Of a stretch of DNA of 64,000 nt, positions 35,721 to 45,133 are shown one piece after another. The stretch spans positions 186,001 to 250,000 of the forward strand of contig JBGSHM010000010.1 of the NCBI GenBank assembly GCA_041752235.1, written 5' to 3'. The stretch comes from SpSt-398 sp041752235. Lineage in GTDB: Bacteria > Bacteroidota > Bacteroidia > Chitinophagales > Chitinophagaceae. A model generated the notes under the pieces. It was given only the letters and a program-made list of their open reading frames with translations. It had not been told where the DNA came from and did no database searches. Numbering within the stretch: the first letter of the stretch is position 1; every line of letters begins with the position of its first letter. A program made the position numbers and the translations under genes.

Positions 35721-35773
35721 CACTCATTCGTGCAATTCGTATAATTTGTATAATTCGTGCAATTCGTGCCCCT

Positions 35774-35785
35774 GCAAACGTTTGC
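35774..35785 (+). promoter_or_regulatory. LacI-family operator before the sucrose transporter gene
   Basis: GCAAACGTTTGC is a perfect 12-base palindrome with central CG, the usual LacI/GalR operator form. Its centre is 81.5 bases before the transporter start at 35861. The same 14-base string GCAAACGTTTGCGG, in the direction of transcription, precedes the other transporter gene. Confidence 0.8.
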
Positions 35786-35860
35786 GGCTTCTTTTTGCAA
35801 AAACCCCCTCTTTCTACCCCCTTCCTGCCGTACATTTCCAGTTCATTAGTACGATTGCTT

Positions 35861-37207
35861 ATGCCTGTTACCAAACCGCGTCTGAGTTTTGGCCAGATCT
35901 GGAATATGAGTTTTGGGTTCCTCGGCATCCAATACTCCTTTGGATTGCAACAATCCGCTGTCAACCCGATCTATTCCTTTCTGGGAGCCAATCCAGATGA
36001 CCTCCCGATCCTGAACCTGGCAGGTCCAATGACCGGTTTGATCATCCAGCCAATTATCGGAGCCTTGAGTGACAAGACCTGGAGCCCGCGTTGGGGACGT
36101 AGAAAGCCCTACTTTCTGGTTGGTGCCATCCTTTGCAGCCTCGCCCTCTTCCTGTTTCCCTTTAGCCGCACACTTTGGATGGCAGCCGGACTATTATGGA
36201 TACTCGATGCCGGTAATAACACGGCCATGGAACCCTATCGGGCTTTTGTGGCAGATAAACTGCCGAAGTCACAATTTGGTACCGGCTTCATGATGCAAAG
36301 TTTCTTTACCGGACTGGGCATTACTCTCGCGAATGTCTGTCTCTACTTTTTTGAAAAAAAGAACCTGATCCCCGGTAAATCCGCGGCGGGTATTCCATAC
36401 TGGGTTTATATCGCCTTTTTTATCGGAGCCTTTACCTCGATTACCACGGTGCTATGGTCGGTGAGCAAGACCCCTGAGATTCCACCCACGGCCGAAGAAT
36501 TGGAAAAACTAAAAGCCCACCCAAAGGGTTTGGCAGCTCCTTTTAAAGAGATCATATCCGCGATAGGCGACATGCCCAAAGTGATGTGGCAATTGGCGGC
36601 GGTCTATCAGTTTCAATGGTATGCCATGTTTTGCTACTGGCAATTTGTTTCGCACAGCGTAGCGGAGACTGCCTGGCATACCACATCCAAAGCAAATCCG
36701 GAACTCTATGGACAGGCCGCTGGTCATGCCAGTCTGATGAATGCCTCCTATAACGTAGTGACCTTTTTAAGCGCCTTTGCCCTGGCCTGGTATGCGCGCA
36801 AAGTGGGTCCTAAATGGGTGCATGCGGGCAGTGTAGCGTTGGCAGGGTTGGGATTATTATTGCTTCCACATATCCAGGACAAGAACCTGTTGTTCATCCC
36901 GATGATCGGGTTAGGCATTGGCTGGGCCAGCATGATGGGGGTTCCTTACTTATTAGTTGTCGATCATATACCCAAAGAAAGATATGGGGTATATATGGGT
37001 ATTATAAATATGATGATCGTTGTCCCTATGTTATTGCAAACCCTGAGCTTTGGTTTTATTTATAAAAATATCATTGGCAACCATGCCCCCTATGCCATTC
37101 TCTTTGCCGGAGGATGTCTGATGGTGGCTGCCGTGCTTACCCTAATGATTAAAACGGGGAAACCCTCTGGCGATGTGGAGGTACCAGCTATGGCTGGAGG
37201 ACATTAA
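35861..37207 (+). CDS. MFS/GPH-type sugar transporter (sucrose/maltose class, SLC45-like)
   Basis: A 448-residue inner-membrane protein with about 12 helices. SFGFLGIQYSFGLQ near the start, GALSDKTWSPRWGRRKPY (the RWGRRKP loop between helices 2 and 3) and DAGNNTAMEPYRAFV are typical of plant SUT/SLC45-like and bacterial glycoside-pentoside-hexuronide symporters. It should bring sucrose or a similar disaccharide into the cytosol. The ATG at 35861 is chosen; the frame from 35795 adds 22 poor residues. Fructokinase and amylosucrase follow at spacings of 12 and 28 bases, and a LacI operator precedes it. Confidence 0.88.
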   Translation: MPVTKPRLSFGQIWNMSFGFLGIQYSFGLQQSAVNPIYSFLGANPDDLPILNLAGPMTGLIIQPIIGALSDKTWSPRWGRRKPYFLVGAILCSLALFLFPFSRTLWMAAGLLWILDAGNNTAMEPYRAFVADKLPKSQFGTGFMMQSFFTGLGITLANVCLYFFEKKNLIPGKSAAGIPYWVYIAFFIGAFTSITTVLWSVSKTPEIPPTAEELEKLKAHPKGLAAPFKEIISAIGDMPKVMWQLAAVYQFQWYAMFCYWQFVSHSVAETAWHTTSKANPELYGQAAGHASLMNASYNVVTFLSAFALAWYARKVGPKWVHAGSVALAGLGLLLLPHIQDKNLLFIPMIGLGIGWASMMGVPYLLVVDHIPKERYGVYMGIINMMIVVPMLLQTLSFGFIYKNIIGNHAPYAILFAGGCLMVAAVLTLMIKTGKPSGDVEVPAMAGGH

Positions 37208-37219
37208 ACTTTTAACAAC

Positions 37220-38173
37220 ATGAAAAAGATCATTTGCATTGGGGAAGCCCTCATCGACATGATCTGCACCGATAAAGGCAAAGCGCTTTCGGACGGCGAT
37301 CATTTTTTGAAAAAAGCCGGTGGCGCCCCTACCAATGTGGCTGCAGCGATTGCTGCCCTGGGTGGTGATGTGGAATTGGTGGCTACGGTTGGTGCTGACC
37401 CGTTTGGCAAACACCTGCTGGATGTCATGCATTCCTTTGGCGTATCCACGCGCTGGGTGAATCGTGACCCGGACCATTTTACAACCTTTGCCTTTGTATC
37501 CTTAATGGAAAGCGGGGAAAGAGACTTTTTCTTTAATCGGGGCGCCGATGGCCATCTCCAAAAAGAAATTGTGGCAAAAATTCCATTGGAAGATGCAGGC
37601 ATTGTGCATTTTGGATCCGCTACCGCTTTTTTACCCGGCCCCTTGCAGGAAGCCTATCTCGAACTCCTGAGAAGGGCACAGCTACAGGGTTGCTATATCA
37701 GTTTTGATCCAAATTACCGGCACCTGCTTTTTCCAGACAGCAGCCGTTCATTTATTGATCAATCCTGGCATTTCCTGACTAACTGTGATTTTTTTAAAGT
37801 AAGTGATGAAGAAGCCATGTTATTGACAGGCGCCTTTTCCGTATCGGATGCCGCCAAGATCTTACGTAAAAAAACAGATGCCGTTTTTGCTATCACGCTG
37901 GGAAAAGAAGGTACCTTATTGGGCTTTGCCGGGGAAATGATACAGGTGCCAAGTATTCCCGCCAAAGTAACCGATACCACCGGGGCCGGGGATGCCTTTG
38001 TAGGAGCGGTCTTGTACCAACTCAGTCAACTTCGTCGTGAAGAACAAAAGTTGCTGACCACTGAAAACTGGAAGGCGATCATCCGCAATGGAAACAAAGC
38101 GGGGGCGCGTACCTGTGAATACCTTGGTGCCATGGAAGCATTCAAACACTTAAGCCAGGATATATTTTCGTGA
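37220..38173 (+). CDS. PfkB-family carbohydrate kinase, probable fructokinase
   Basis: A 317-residue cytosolic sugar kinase. CIGEALIDMI, GGAPTNVAAAIAALGG (PfkB signature 1) and VTDTTGAGDAFVGA (signature 2, catalytic Asp) are intact. The position between a sugar importer and an amylosucrase points to phosphorylation of the fructose set free from sucrose. 2-Keto-3-deoxygluconate kinase is the main alternative by sequence class. Confidence 0.9.
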   Translation: MKKIICIGEALIDMICTDKGKALSDGDHFLKKAGGAPTNVAAAIAALGGDVELVATVGADPFGKHLLDVMHSFGVSTRWVNRDPDHFTTFAFVSLMESGERDFFFNRGADGHLQKEIVAKIPLEDAGIVHFGSATAFLPGPLQEAYLELLRRAQLQGCYISFDPNYRHLLFPDSSRSFIDQSWHFLTNCDFFKVSDEEAMLLTGAFSVSDAAKILRKKTDAVFAITLGKEGTLLGFAGEMIQVPSIPAKVTDTTGAGDAFVGAVLYQLSQLRREEQKLLTTENWKAIIRNGNKAGARTCEYLGAMEAFKHLSQDIFS

Positions 38174-38201
38174 ACTGACAACCGACAAAAAGGAACAAGC
38201 C

Positions 38202-40145
38202 TTGTACAACCATCATCTGCATCAACATATCACCGATACGCTTCAGGAGCAAGCCATCGACCCCGAAGGGGCGAATAAATTGTTTTTTACTCGCTTTATC
38301 GCCAATGCTACGGCGATCGACGCATTGTTCCGGGAAATTTATGGTCACCGCGAAGACGCCAATTATTATTTTGATCAATTGATCGACCTGATCACTACTT
38401 CGCATGCCACCCGGTCTGATTCCTTAAAGCAACGCGATGAATCCAAAATGCGACAAGGCACCTGGTTTCTAAGCAATGCCATTACCGGAATGAGTCTTTA
38501 TGTGGACCGTTTTTGTGGCAATCTTCCGCAATTGGAAAAGAAGCTCGGTTATTTTCAAAAACTTGGTGTCAACTTTCTTCACCTGATGCCGGTATTTGAA
38601 AGTCCGGCCGGAGAAAGTGATGGAGGATACGCGGTATCCGATTTTCGAAAAGTGGATAGTCGTTTTGGCCATCTTGATGATCTCTGCTCCTTGCAAGAAA
38701 AAATGCAGGAAGAGAATATGTACCTCATGCTGGATATCGTGCTGAATCATACTTCGCACAAACATGCATGGGCTCAGAAGGCCAGAAAGGGTGACCGAAA
38801 ATATCAGGATTATTTTTACATGTTCGACAACCGGGTCGAACCAGACCATTATGACCAGTACATGCCCGAGATCTTCCCGGAAAGTGCCCCCGGCAATTTT
38901 ACCTGGGTGCCAGAGATCAATAAATGGGTGATGACGGTTTTTCACAATTACCAATGGGACCTCAACTACCGCAACCCGGCCGTCTTTCTCGAGATGCTGG
39001 AAACGATCTTCTTTTATGCCAACCTGGGCGTGGACATTCTCCGCATCGATGCCCCGGCCTTTATTTGGAAACAAGCCGGCACAACCTGTCAGAACCTGCC
39101 GCAGGCACATACCCTGCTCCGGTTGATCAAGCAGTGTGTGCAGGTTTCCGCACCGGGCATGGCCCTTTTGGGAGAAGCCATCGTGGCACCCAGGGAGATC
39201 ATGAAATACTTTGGCACCGGTCTGTACACCGCCAAAGAGTGTGACTTTGCCTATAATGCCACACATATGGCCCTGCAATGGGATGCATTGGCTACCGCGG
39301 ATACGCGGGTGATGCTGGCTGCACAACATGAGATCCTTCAAAAACCTTATGGCACTTCCTGGATCAACTATACACGTTGCCACGATGATATTGGCCTGGG
39401 TTATGATGATTACATGATCCGTCAGGCAGGGTTTGAACCTTTTGAACACCGTAAATTTCTAAAAGACCATTATTCAGGCAACCGGTTTGATTCTCCGGCA
39501 AGAGGGGCTTTGTTTTCCGTAAACCCCAAAACCAATGATGCCCGTATCAGTGGCTCACTGGCCTCCCTTTGCGGGTTGGAAAAAGCGCTTGAATACAACG
39601 ATGAAGAAGCCATTGAACTGGCCATTCGAAAGATACTGCTCCTGCAGGCCCACAGCTTTTTTCTTGGTGGCATACCCATGCTGTTCTATGGCGATGAAAT
39701 GGGTTATACCAACGACTACTCCTACCTCGGTGATCCCGGAAAAAGTTATGATAACCGATGGATGCACCGACCCGTGATCGACTGGAAAAAATATGAACGC
39801 ACCAACCAGCCGGGCACGGTTGAACACCGGGTATTCACGTCTACCCAACGACTGATCACCCTTCGAAAACAACTGGGCATGGTGGCCGACCACAAGAACC
39901 TGACCTGGATGACGCCGCATAATATTCATATTGCCGGCTATCTCCGCACCTTCGAAGATCAAAAACTCTATTGCCTGTTTAACTTCAGCAATCAACCTGC
40001 TTATCTAACCTGGTATGCCTTTAAGGAACATGGCGCTGCCCCTCAAAAATTATTTGATCATTGGGAGGAGAAAGAATATGTGGTGGGGTATGATCATGAG
40101 TATTTGGTGTTGCAGCCTTATGAGTTCAAGCTGCTGGAGGCGTGA
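38202..40145 (+). CDS. Amylosucrase / sucrose hydrolase (GH13_4)
   Basis: A 647-residue cytosolic GH13 enzyme. Much of its length resembles Neisseria amylosucrase as I recall it: YFQKLGVNFLHLMPVFESP, GESDGGYAVSDFR (Asp140), VDILRIDAPAFIWKQ (nucleophile Asp283), LLGEAIV (acid Glu325), TRCHDDIG (Asp395) and DNRWMHRP (Arg519). Asp140 and Arg519 match the pair that closes the sucrose -1 pocket. It either builds alpha-1,4-glucan from sucrose or hydrolyses it, releasing fructose for the adjacent kinase. The start is TTG at 38202 with AAGGAA upstream; no ATG is near. Its 3' end overlaps the convergent trehalase by 28 bases. Confidence 0.92.
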   Translation: MYNHHLHQHITDTLQEQAIDPEGANKLFFTRFIANATAIDALFREIYGHREDANYYFDQLIDLITTSHATRSDSLKQRDESKMRQGTWFLSNAITGMSLYVDRFCGNLPQLEKKLGYFQKLGVNFLHLMPVFESPAGESDGGYAVSDFRKVDSRFGHLDDLCSLQEKMQEENMYLMLDIVLNHTSHKHAWAQKARKGDRKYQDYFYMFDNRVEPDHYDQYMPEIFPESAPGNFTWVPEINKWVMTVFHNYQWDLNYRNPAVFLEMLETIFFYANLGVDILRIDAPAFIWKQAGTTCQNLPQAHTLLRLIKQCVQVSAPGMALLGEAIVAPREIMKYFGTGLYTAKECDFAYNATHMALQWDALATADTRVMLAAQHEILQKPYGTSWINYTRCHDDIGLGYDDYMIRQAGFEPFEHRKFLKDHYSGNRFDSPARGALFSVNPKTNDARISGSLASLCGLEKALEYNDEEAIELAIRKILLLQAHSFFLGGIPMLFYGDEMGYTNDYSYLGDPGKSYDNRWMHRPVIDWKKYERTNQPGTVEHRVFTSTQRLITLRKQLGMVADHKNLTWMTPHNIHIAGYLRTFEDQKLYCLFNFSNQPAYLTWYAFKEHGAAPQKLFDHWEEKEYVVGYDHEYLVLQPYEFKLLEA

Positions 40146-41617
40146 GACATCGCCAAAAACACCCCATTCGTCCAACCAAAACCATCCTGCCCGGGGTATT
40201 CGCCGCCACCGGCTTCGATGTGAGGATCGACAACATTGTATTTTTCCATGAGTTTACCGGTGCGATGAAACACCTGACGATTCAGATTCAACCAGCGCTG
40301 CCGAATGGTATCGGCGAGGGTATGAAAACCATAATTCTCCAGTCCTTTTACAGCGATCCATTGCAAAGGCGCCCAACCATTGGGGGCATCCCATTGCTGA
40401 CCGGTGGTTTGCAAAGTGGCCACTAATCCGCCATCAAACAGAAAATCACTTTCCAACCGTCCGGCTACCAGAGCGGCTTCTTCGGGCGTAGCAATCGACG
40501 CAAACAAGGGGAAACAACCAGCCATGGTTACTGCCTGGGATGGACGGCTTAGGGTCCAGTCATAATCCACAAAAAAAGATTCGCCTTCGTGCCAGCAATA
40601 CCGGCAAATGGCTTCTCTTCGTCGCTGAGTAAGGTGATCAAATTTCCAATTCAGTTCTTTGTCACCCGCCATTTCAGCGGCTGAAGCGATCCTCTTTTCC
40701 AATAAGTATAAAAGACAGTTGAGGTCAACAGGTATAAAATCAGTGGTATGGATCGTAGCCAGGTCAAACGGATCATGGAACCAACGACTGCTAAAATCCC
40801 AACCTGAGGCCGCCCCGGCTCGCAAGTGCCGGTAAAGTTCAGGTGATTCCTGCTCATCATGTAGTCCCACATCTTCGCGATAGGATTCAGGTCGGGGTGT
40901 ATCTGATTCATCATAGTATCGGTTCATGATCTCTTCCTCCGGCATAAGGACCACCTGGTGAAGGGCGCGTTGTTCCGGGGTGAGGTTCTCCTTTCCTTTC
41001 ATCCAATATTCATACTCCATCTCCATTTGGGACAGAAATTCTGCAGGTGCATTGGCATCTCCTGCTTGAACCAACAGGTCAACCATCAACGAAAAGAAGG
41101 GAGGTTGGGAACGCCCCAGATAATAAGTTCGGTTTCCATTGGGCACATACCCGATGGTTTCAATCAAATACGCGAAATTCTGCACCATATCCCTCACACT
41201 TTCTTTTTGCCCGGAAGCAACCAGGCCAAGCATGGTAAAGTAACTATCCCAATAATATATTTCTCCAAATCGTCCACCGGGTACCACGTATGGATAAGGA
41301 AGCGGGATCAAGGAACTGTTCTCTTCATTTTCGGGTTGGCGGGTGAGGATGGGCCAGAGTGATTGAATATGATCCTCCACCGCTTTTGATGTGTCGGTAT
41401 GAAATCCGTTTCCAAATATTTTGGGTAAATCAAAATGACGAGTGACAAAATCAGAAATGGAAAAATCGGGTAATACTTGTTCAGCTTCAAATTGCGAAAG
41501 AATCTCACGCAGAGGGGCACGGGGAATGCAATCGACAAAGGTTTTTCCATCTGAAAATACCTGCGCTTGCTGGACCTTTTCAAATAAGGGAGTCAGATCA
41601 TGTAGGCGAATAGACAT
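40118..41617 (-). CDS. GH37 trehalase, cytosolic
   Basis: A 499-residue enzyme that splits trehalose into two glucose. Signature 1 is PGGRFGEIYYWDSY (113-126) and signature 2 is QQWDAPNGWAP (407-417). The catalytic acid is predicted at Asp274 (ASGWDFSSRW) and the base at Glu473 (GGEYPGQDGFGWTNG). There is no signal peptide, so it should be a TreF-like cytosolic enzyme fed by the transporter encoded 18 bases upstream. It is in one operon with the transporter and probably the LacI regulator. Confidence 0.95.
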   Translation of the reverse strand: MSIRLHDLTPLFEKVQQAQVFSDGKTFVDCIPRAPLREILSQFEAEQVLPDFSISDFVTRHFDLPKIFGNGFHTDTSKAVEDHIQSLWPILTRQPENEENSSLIPLPYPYVVPGGRFGEIYYWDSYFTMLGLVASGQKESVRDMVQNFAYLIETIGYVPNGNRTYYLGRSQPPFFSLMVDLLVQAGDANAPAEFLSQMEMEYEYWMKGKENLTPEQRALHQVVLMPEEEIMNRYYDESDTPRPESYREDVGLHDEQESPELYRHLRAGAASGWDFSSRWFHDPFDLATIHTTDFIPVDLNCLLYLLEKRIASAAEMAGDKELNWKFDHLTQRRREAICRYCWHEGESFFVDYDWTLSRPSQAVTMAGCFPLFASIATPEEAALVAGRLESDFLFDGGLVATLQTTGQQWDAPNGWAPLQWIAVKGLENYGFHTLADTIRQRWLNLNRQVFHRTGKLMEKYNVVDPHIEAGGGEYPGQDGFGWTNGVFLAMSHASSSLNS

Positions 41618-41635
41618 AGGTTTCGAATAAGTGAT

Positions 41636-42880
41636 CTATTTATCTAATTTACTTCCATTCCTATTAACCGGCATCCTGGCAAAGAAGAACAGGCAGAGCA
41701 ACAGGACTGTCATCGGAACCAGCGAAAAATAAAAGGCTTTGTCTCCCCCACTATTTTGAAAAAGATATCCCACCAGGCGCGATCCGAGGGTACCCCCTAT
41801 GGCGGAGAAGAAAACCAGCAAGGAAGCCATGGGGCTATGATAAACCTTTTCCGTAGAACTAAGAACAAAAGAATTGATGAGCGGATAAATGGGAGCTAAA
41901 AAAAGCCCAATTAACGGAAATACGTAGGCGATCACCGGTACTTCGGCCAGTGTACTGATCTCGCGGGGAGCGAGGTTCTTGGTTTGTGGCAACACAAAGA
42001 CCACCATGAGTGCCGCACCAAATAAACATCCCGCCAATATCCATATCCAGGATATCTTTTTCACTAATAATGAAGATAGGTAACGTCCCAATGCAATCGA
42101 CAACATCAGGATAACCGTCATGTTTACACTGATCGCTTCTTTTAAGTGTAACACTTTTTGATTAAAGGTGGGTAACCAACTCATGATCCCTTGTTCGGTC
42201 ATCACATACATAAAGGCTGCGAGCGCAAAGACCGGTACCAATGGTCGTTTCATCAACTGGATCATTTGAATAAAATCCTCTTTAACACCCGAACCGGGTG
42301 TTTCATAGGTTATATTGAACCGCGAAAAAAGTAATATAAAAAAAGACAGGGCGATCAAACCTGCCAATAACAGATAGATTCTTAACCAGGCATCGGGGTC
42401 TGTTTCACTATAAAACAAAGGAAAGACGAGAAACCCTGCTGCTATCCCGATCATAAAAAAACTTTCGATGGAACTGAGCAGGGATTTGTGTTCCCGGTCA
42501 TTGCCAGTTATTAATCCGATCAAGGAATAAACAGAAACTTTGACCACGGCAAAGGAAATTCCCACACAAGCAAAGAGTACCTGGACGGAAGAAAATGAAT
42601 TACCCTGATACATGAACAGACACCCCACAAACACCAGGGCCAGCGCGATGAGCATTCCTTTCTTGTACCCGAGACGAGGGAGAAAGGATCCCACCAGAAA
42701 AGAAACGGCGGCAATGGATAGGTCTTTGAATGCCTCCAGCGAACTGGCTCGGATTTCCGACACTCCGTAAGAGTTAATGGAACGTTGAATGAGAATCCCC
42801 ACGCTATTGAGCAGGATGGCAAATACAAAATAATTCAGGTAGAGTGAGACCTTGATTGGCTTGTGAGACATGGCAAACAT
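41636..42880 (-). CDS. MFS transporter, probable disaccharide importer
   Basis: A 414-residue, 12-helix inner-membrane protein. No diagnostic substrate motif is visible. Context links it to trehalase (18 bases downstream) and LacI (29 bases upstream), so trehalose is the most likely substrate. Met1 at 42880 or Met4 at 42871 could be the start. A LacI-type operator lies 83.5 bases upstream of Met1, inside the 3' end of the regulator gene. Confidence 0.85.
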   Translation of the reverse strand: MFAMSHKPIKVSLYLNYFVFAILLNSVGILIQRSINSYGVSEIRASSLEAFKDLSIAAVSFLVGSFLPRLGYKKGMLIALALVFVGCLFMYQGNSFSSVQVLFACVGISFAVVKVSVYSLIGLITGNDREHKSLLSSIESFFMIGIAAGFLVFPLFYSETDPDAWLRIYLLLAGLIALSFFILLFSRFNITYETPGSGVKEDFIQMIQLMKRPLVPVFALAAFMYVMTEQGIMSWLPTFNQKVLHLKEAISVNMTVILMLSIALGRYLSSLLVKKISWIWILAGCLFGAALMVVFVLPQTKNLAPREISTLAEVPVIAYVFPLIGLFLAPIYPLINSFVLSSTEKVYHSPMASLLVFFSAIGGTLGSRLVGYLFQNSGGDKAFYFSLVPMTVLLLCLFFFARMPVNRNGSKLDK

Positions 42881-42908
42881 GGTTTACCAAAGAAAATTAA
42901 GCCATTTG

Positions 42909-43901
42909 CTATAATGACCCTCCTTCAACGAGGATGGAATCCAGAAAAACGTCCTCCGCAAACGTTTGCTGTTGTAAACATTGTTGCATTTGAGTAAAGG
43001 CCAGGTGGCCAAGTTTGCTACCGCTGGTCTCGATATAAGTGATCCGGGGATTAAAAAGGGTTGGAATAACCCCATTGCTGATGCTGATGATACCCACCTC
43101 TTCAGGTACACGTAATCCCAATTCATGTACAGCCTGCATTACCCCCATCAAAATCAGGTCGCCCATGCAAAAGATGGCATCGTATTTATTCCCAGTTTGG
43201 TAGAGTGATAAAACCAATTCTTTGGACGCTTCGGTACGGTCGGGATAATGGATCGCGAGTGCAGTATCCGGGGCTTTGTCCGAAAATATCTTTTGAAAGG
43301 CTGCGCAGCGGGTTTTAGATATACTGAGATGGGGATGGCCAAATAGCGCGAGTACTTTTTTCTTGTTCTTTTCAATCAGTTTCTCGGCGGCCATGACCGC
43401 GGCTTTTTCATCGGAAAGGCAAACCTTATTATAGCCCTCCACTTCCGGAACACGATCAAAGAACACAACGGGGATTCCGATCTCCTTCAATTTATCAAAG
43501 GGTGTCATATCCTCGATCTCTACTGAAATCGCGGCAAACAAACCACTGACAATGCGCTTGCGAAAAAGATGCAGACAGGAGGTTTCGATTTCCAGTTCAT
43601 CACGCGACTGCATCACGAGGACATAAAAATTATGCCGCCGGGCTTCTTCTTCCACGGCGGCAATAAAAGAGTCATAAAAATAATTATCAATCGATGGCAC
43701 CAAAATTCCCAGCACATTGGACTGTCTTGTCCGCAGGTTGACCGCATTGCTGTTTGGTTCATATTCCAAGGCAACAGCCAGTTCCTTTACCTTCCGCTTG
43801 GTGGCATCGGAAATATCAGGATGGTCCTTCAAGGCCCTGGATACCGTGGAAACACTGATACCCAGCGCTTCAGATAGTTCCTTGAGCGTGCTTTGCTGCA
43901 T
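42909..43901 (-). CDS. LacI-family transcriptional regulator
   Basis: A 330-residue regulator. The N-terminal HTH reads TLKELSEALGISVSTVSRAL, and the hinge region (about 45-60) leads to a periplasmic-binding-like effector domain (NVLGILVPSIDNYFYDSF, IPVVFFDRVPEV, DAIFCMGDLILMGVMQ). It lies upstream of the transporter-trehalase pair and probably controls both arms of the locus through GCAAACGTTTGC sites, one within its own coding end. A possible -7 box TATATTGG lies just before its start, overlapping the end of the broken barrel gene. Confidence 0.93.
   Translation of the reverse strand: MQQSTLKELSEALGISVSTVSRALKDHPDISDATKRKVKELAVALEYEPNSNAVNLRTRQSNVLGILVPSIDNYFYDSFIAAVEEEARRHNFYVLVMQSRDELEIETSCLHLFRKRIVSGLFAAISVEIEDMTPFDKLKEIGIPVVFFDRVPEVEGYNKVCLSDEKAAVMAAEKLIEKNKKKVLALFGHPHLSISKTRCAAFQKIFSDKAPDTALAIHYPDRTEASKELVLSLYQTGNKYDAIFCMGDLILMGVMQAVHELGLRVPEEVGIISISNGVIPTLFNPRITYIETSGSKLGHLAFTQMQQCLQQQTFAEDVFLDSILVEGGSL
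42958..42969 (-). promoter_or_regulatory. LacI-family operator before the trehalase-operon transporter
   Basis: GCAAACGTTTGC, identical to the site at 35774, lies in the last part of the lacI-type coding region. Its centre is 83.5 bases before the transporter start at 42880, almost the same distance as on the other arm. It could allow separate control of transporter and trehalase. Confidence 0.75.
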
Positions 43902-43927
43902 GTGTGGTTATTCGTACCACCAATATA

Positions 43928-45022
43928 CTAAAACCTGATACTCATTCCTACATTAATCAGATAATCTGCAAAAGCGGCATCACCCTGAACATGTGATCCG
44001 GATTCAGCTGTCCTTAGTTTATCAGAATAACTCTGGGTGCGGTCTCTTACTAAAGCCACGGGTACAGAGGCATACAGATTTACCTTCTTCATCATGTATG
44101 ATATCACTGGCTCAGCGGAAACTACATATCCCGGACGGCGAAATCCCCGGTCACCACCAATCAGGTCACTGCTGGGTATGCCTTCTACACGAACACCTCA
44201 GGAAAAGGAAAAGGCATTTGCCATATAGCTATACCCGGCCCGAAGCATGAACTGGTCTGGCACACTCATGGTATGGGTAAAATACTTGATGGCCGTGGCA
44301 GAAACAGATCCGCCTCTGGAAGTGGAAACCCCGTTTTGTTCGCGGGGATTGATCAGATAATAAACATTGGCATACACCCCGGAACGATGTGAAAAATTAT
44401 AATACCCATTAAACTCTGTAATGATCCCCGTTCCGCCATCTCCTAACTGGATGGATTGATCAACAGGGCCAACCAACGTAGTACTATCATTTTTCCGGAA
44501 GAAATCCTGTACCTCATAGTCACCAGTGGCCAGTTTCAATCCAAGCCCTACCTGGATATTTCCTTTGTGTGCCTTGGCAGGATCGAATAGCCAGCGATAG
44601 GCGGTCAGACGAATATCACCCAATCCAAACGACTTGGTGCTGTTTCGGGCATTGGGGCTGTTGCTTCCATTTCCATAATGTTCGTACATGGAAGAGCGAA
44701 CATTGGAGATCAGGGGAACCCCGATGGATAGTGACCAGTATTTATTGAACTGGCGGGTAAGGGTCAGGTCCCAGGAAAAAGAATAATTGATCACCTCGGT
44801 ACCATTCTCCACTCTTTCCTTGTGTTCTTCGGTGCCTACAAAATGTTTATAGGACCGGAAATACCGGTTATTAAAACTAAAGACCCAGCCTTTGTCTTGC
44901 CCGGGGAGGAGACGGGAACAACTGCTTCCGTTGGATCGAATGGCTACACAGCCCTGGGCCTGGGTTTGTTGGGTGATGTATAGACAGGCGACGAATGTCG
45001 CTATGATGCGTATTTGTTTCAT
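43928..45022 (-). pseudogene. Outer-membrane transporter-like barrel interrupted by an in-frame TGA
   Basis: The reading frame from 45022 has a signal peptide (ending TQAQ) and barrel strands (VINYSFSWDLTLTRQFNKYW, GNIQVGLGLKLATGDYEV, MLRAYSYM-like end). It meets TGA at 44198-44200 (codon 275). In the same frame it continues for 89 codons, with sensible barrel sequence (GFRRPGYVVSAEPVISYMM, KVNLYASVPVALVRD, YLINVGMSIRF), and ends in a normal aromatic residue and TAG at 43928. The full product would be about 364 residues, of the phenol-MetA/transporter-like barrel type. One changed codon explains the break; sequencing error or readthrough are alternatives. Confidence 0.8.
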
Positions 45023-45047
45023 TGGTTTTCGTTTTGCAATTGAAAAC

Positions 45048-45119
45048 TTTACCGCCAGGGCGCTAAGACGCTAATATCATTCTGGCGAAACCTTGCGCCT
45101 TCGCGCCCTCGCGGTAAAA
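45048..45119. repeat. Dispersed ACCGC-type inverted repeat, copy 8
   Basis: CTTTACCGCCAGGGCGCTAAG on the left and CTTCGCGCCCTCGCGGTAAA on the right form an inverted repeat. It lies between the haloperoxidase-like gene stop and the start of the broken barrel gene on the minus strand. Confidence 0.85.
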
Positions 45120-45133
45120 TCTTCACAGGTTAA

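Noticed and set aside
38469..39449. 326-codon open frame antisense to the amylosucrase gene
   Set aside because: Shadow of a strongly conserved GH13 gene; no family motif or start signal on the opposite strand.
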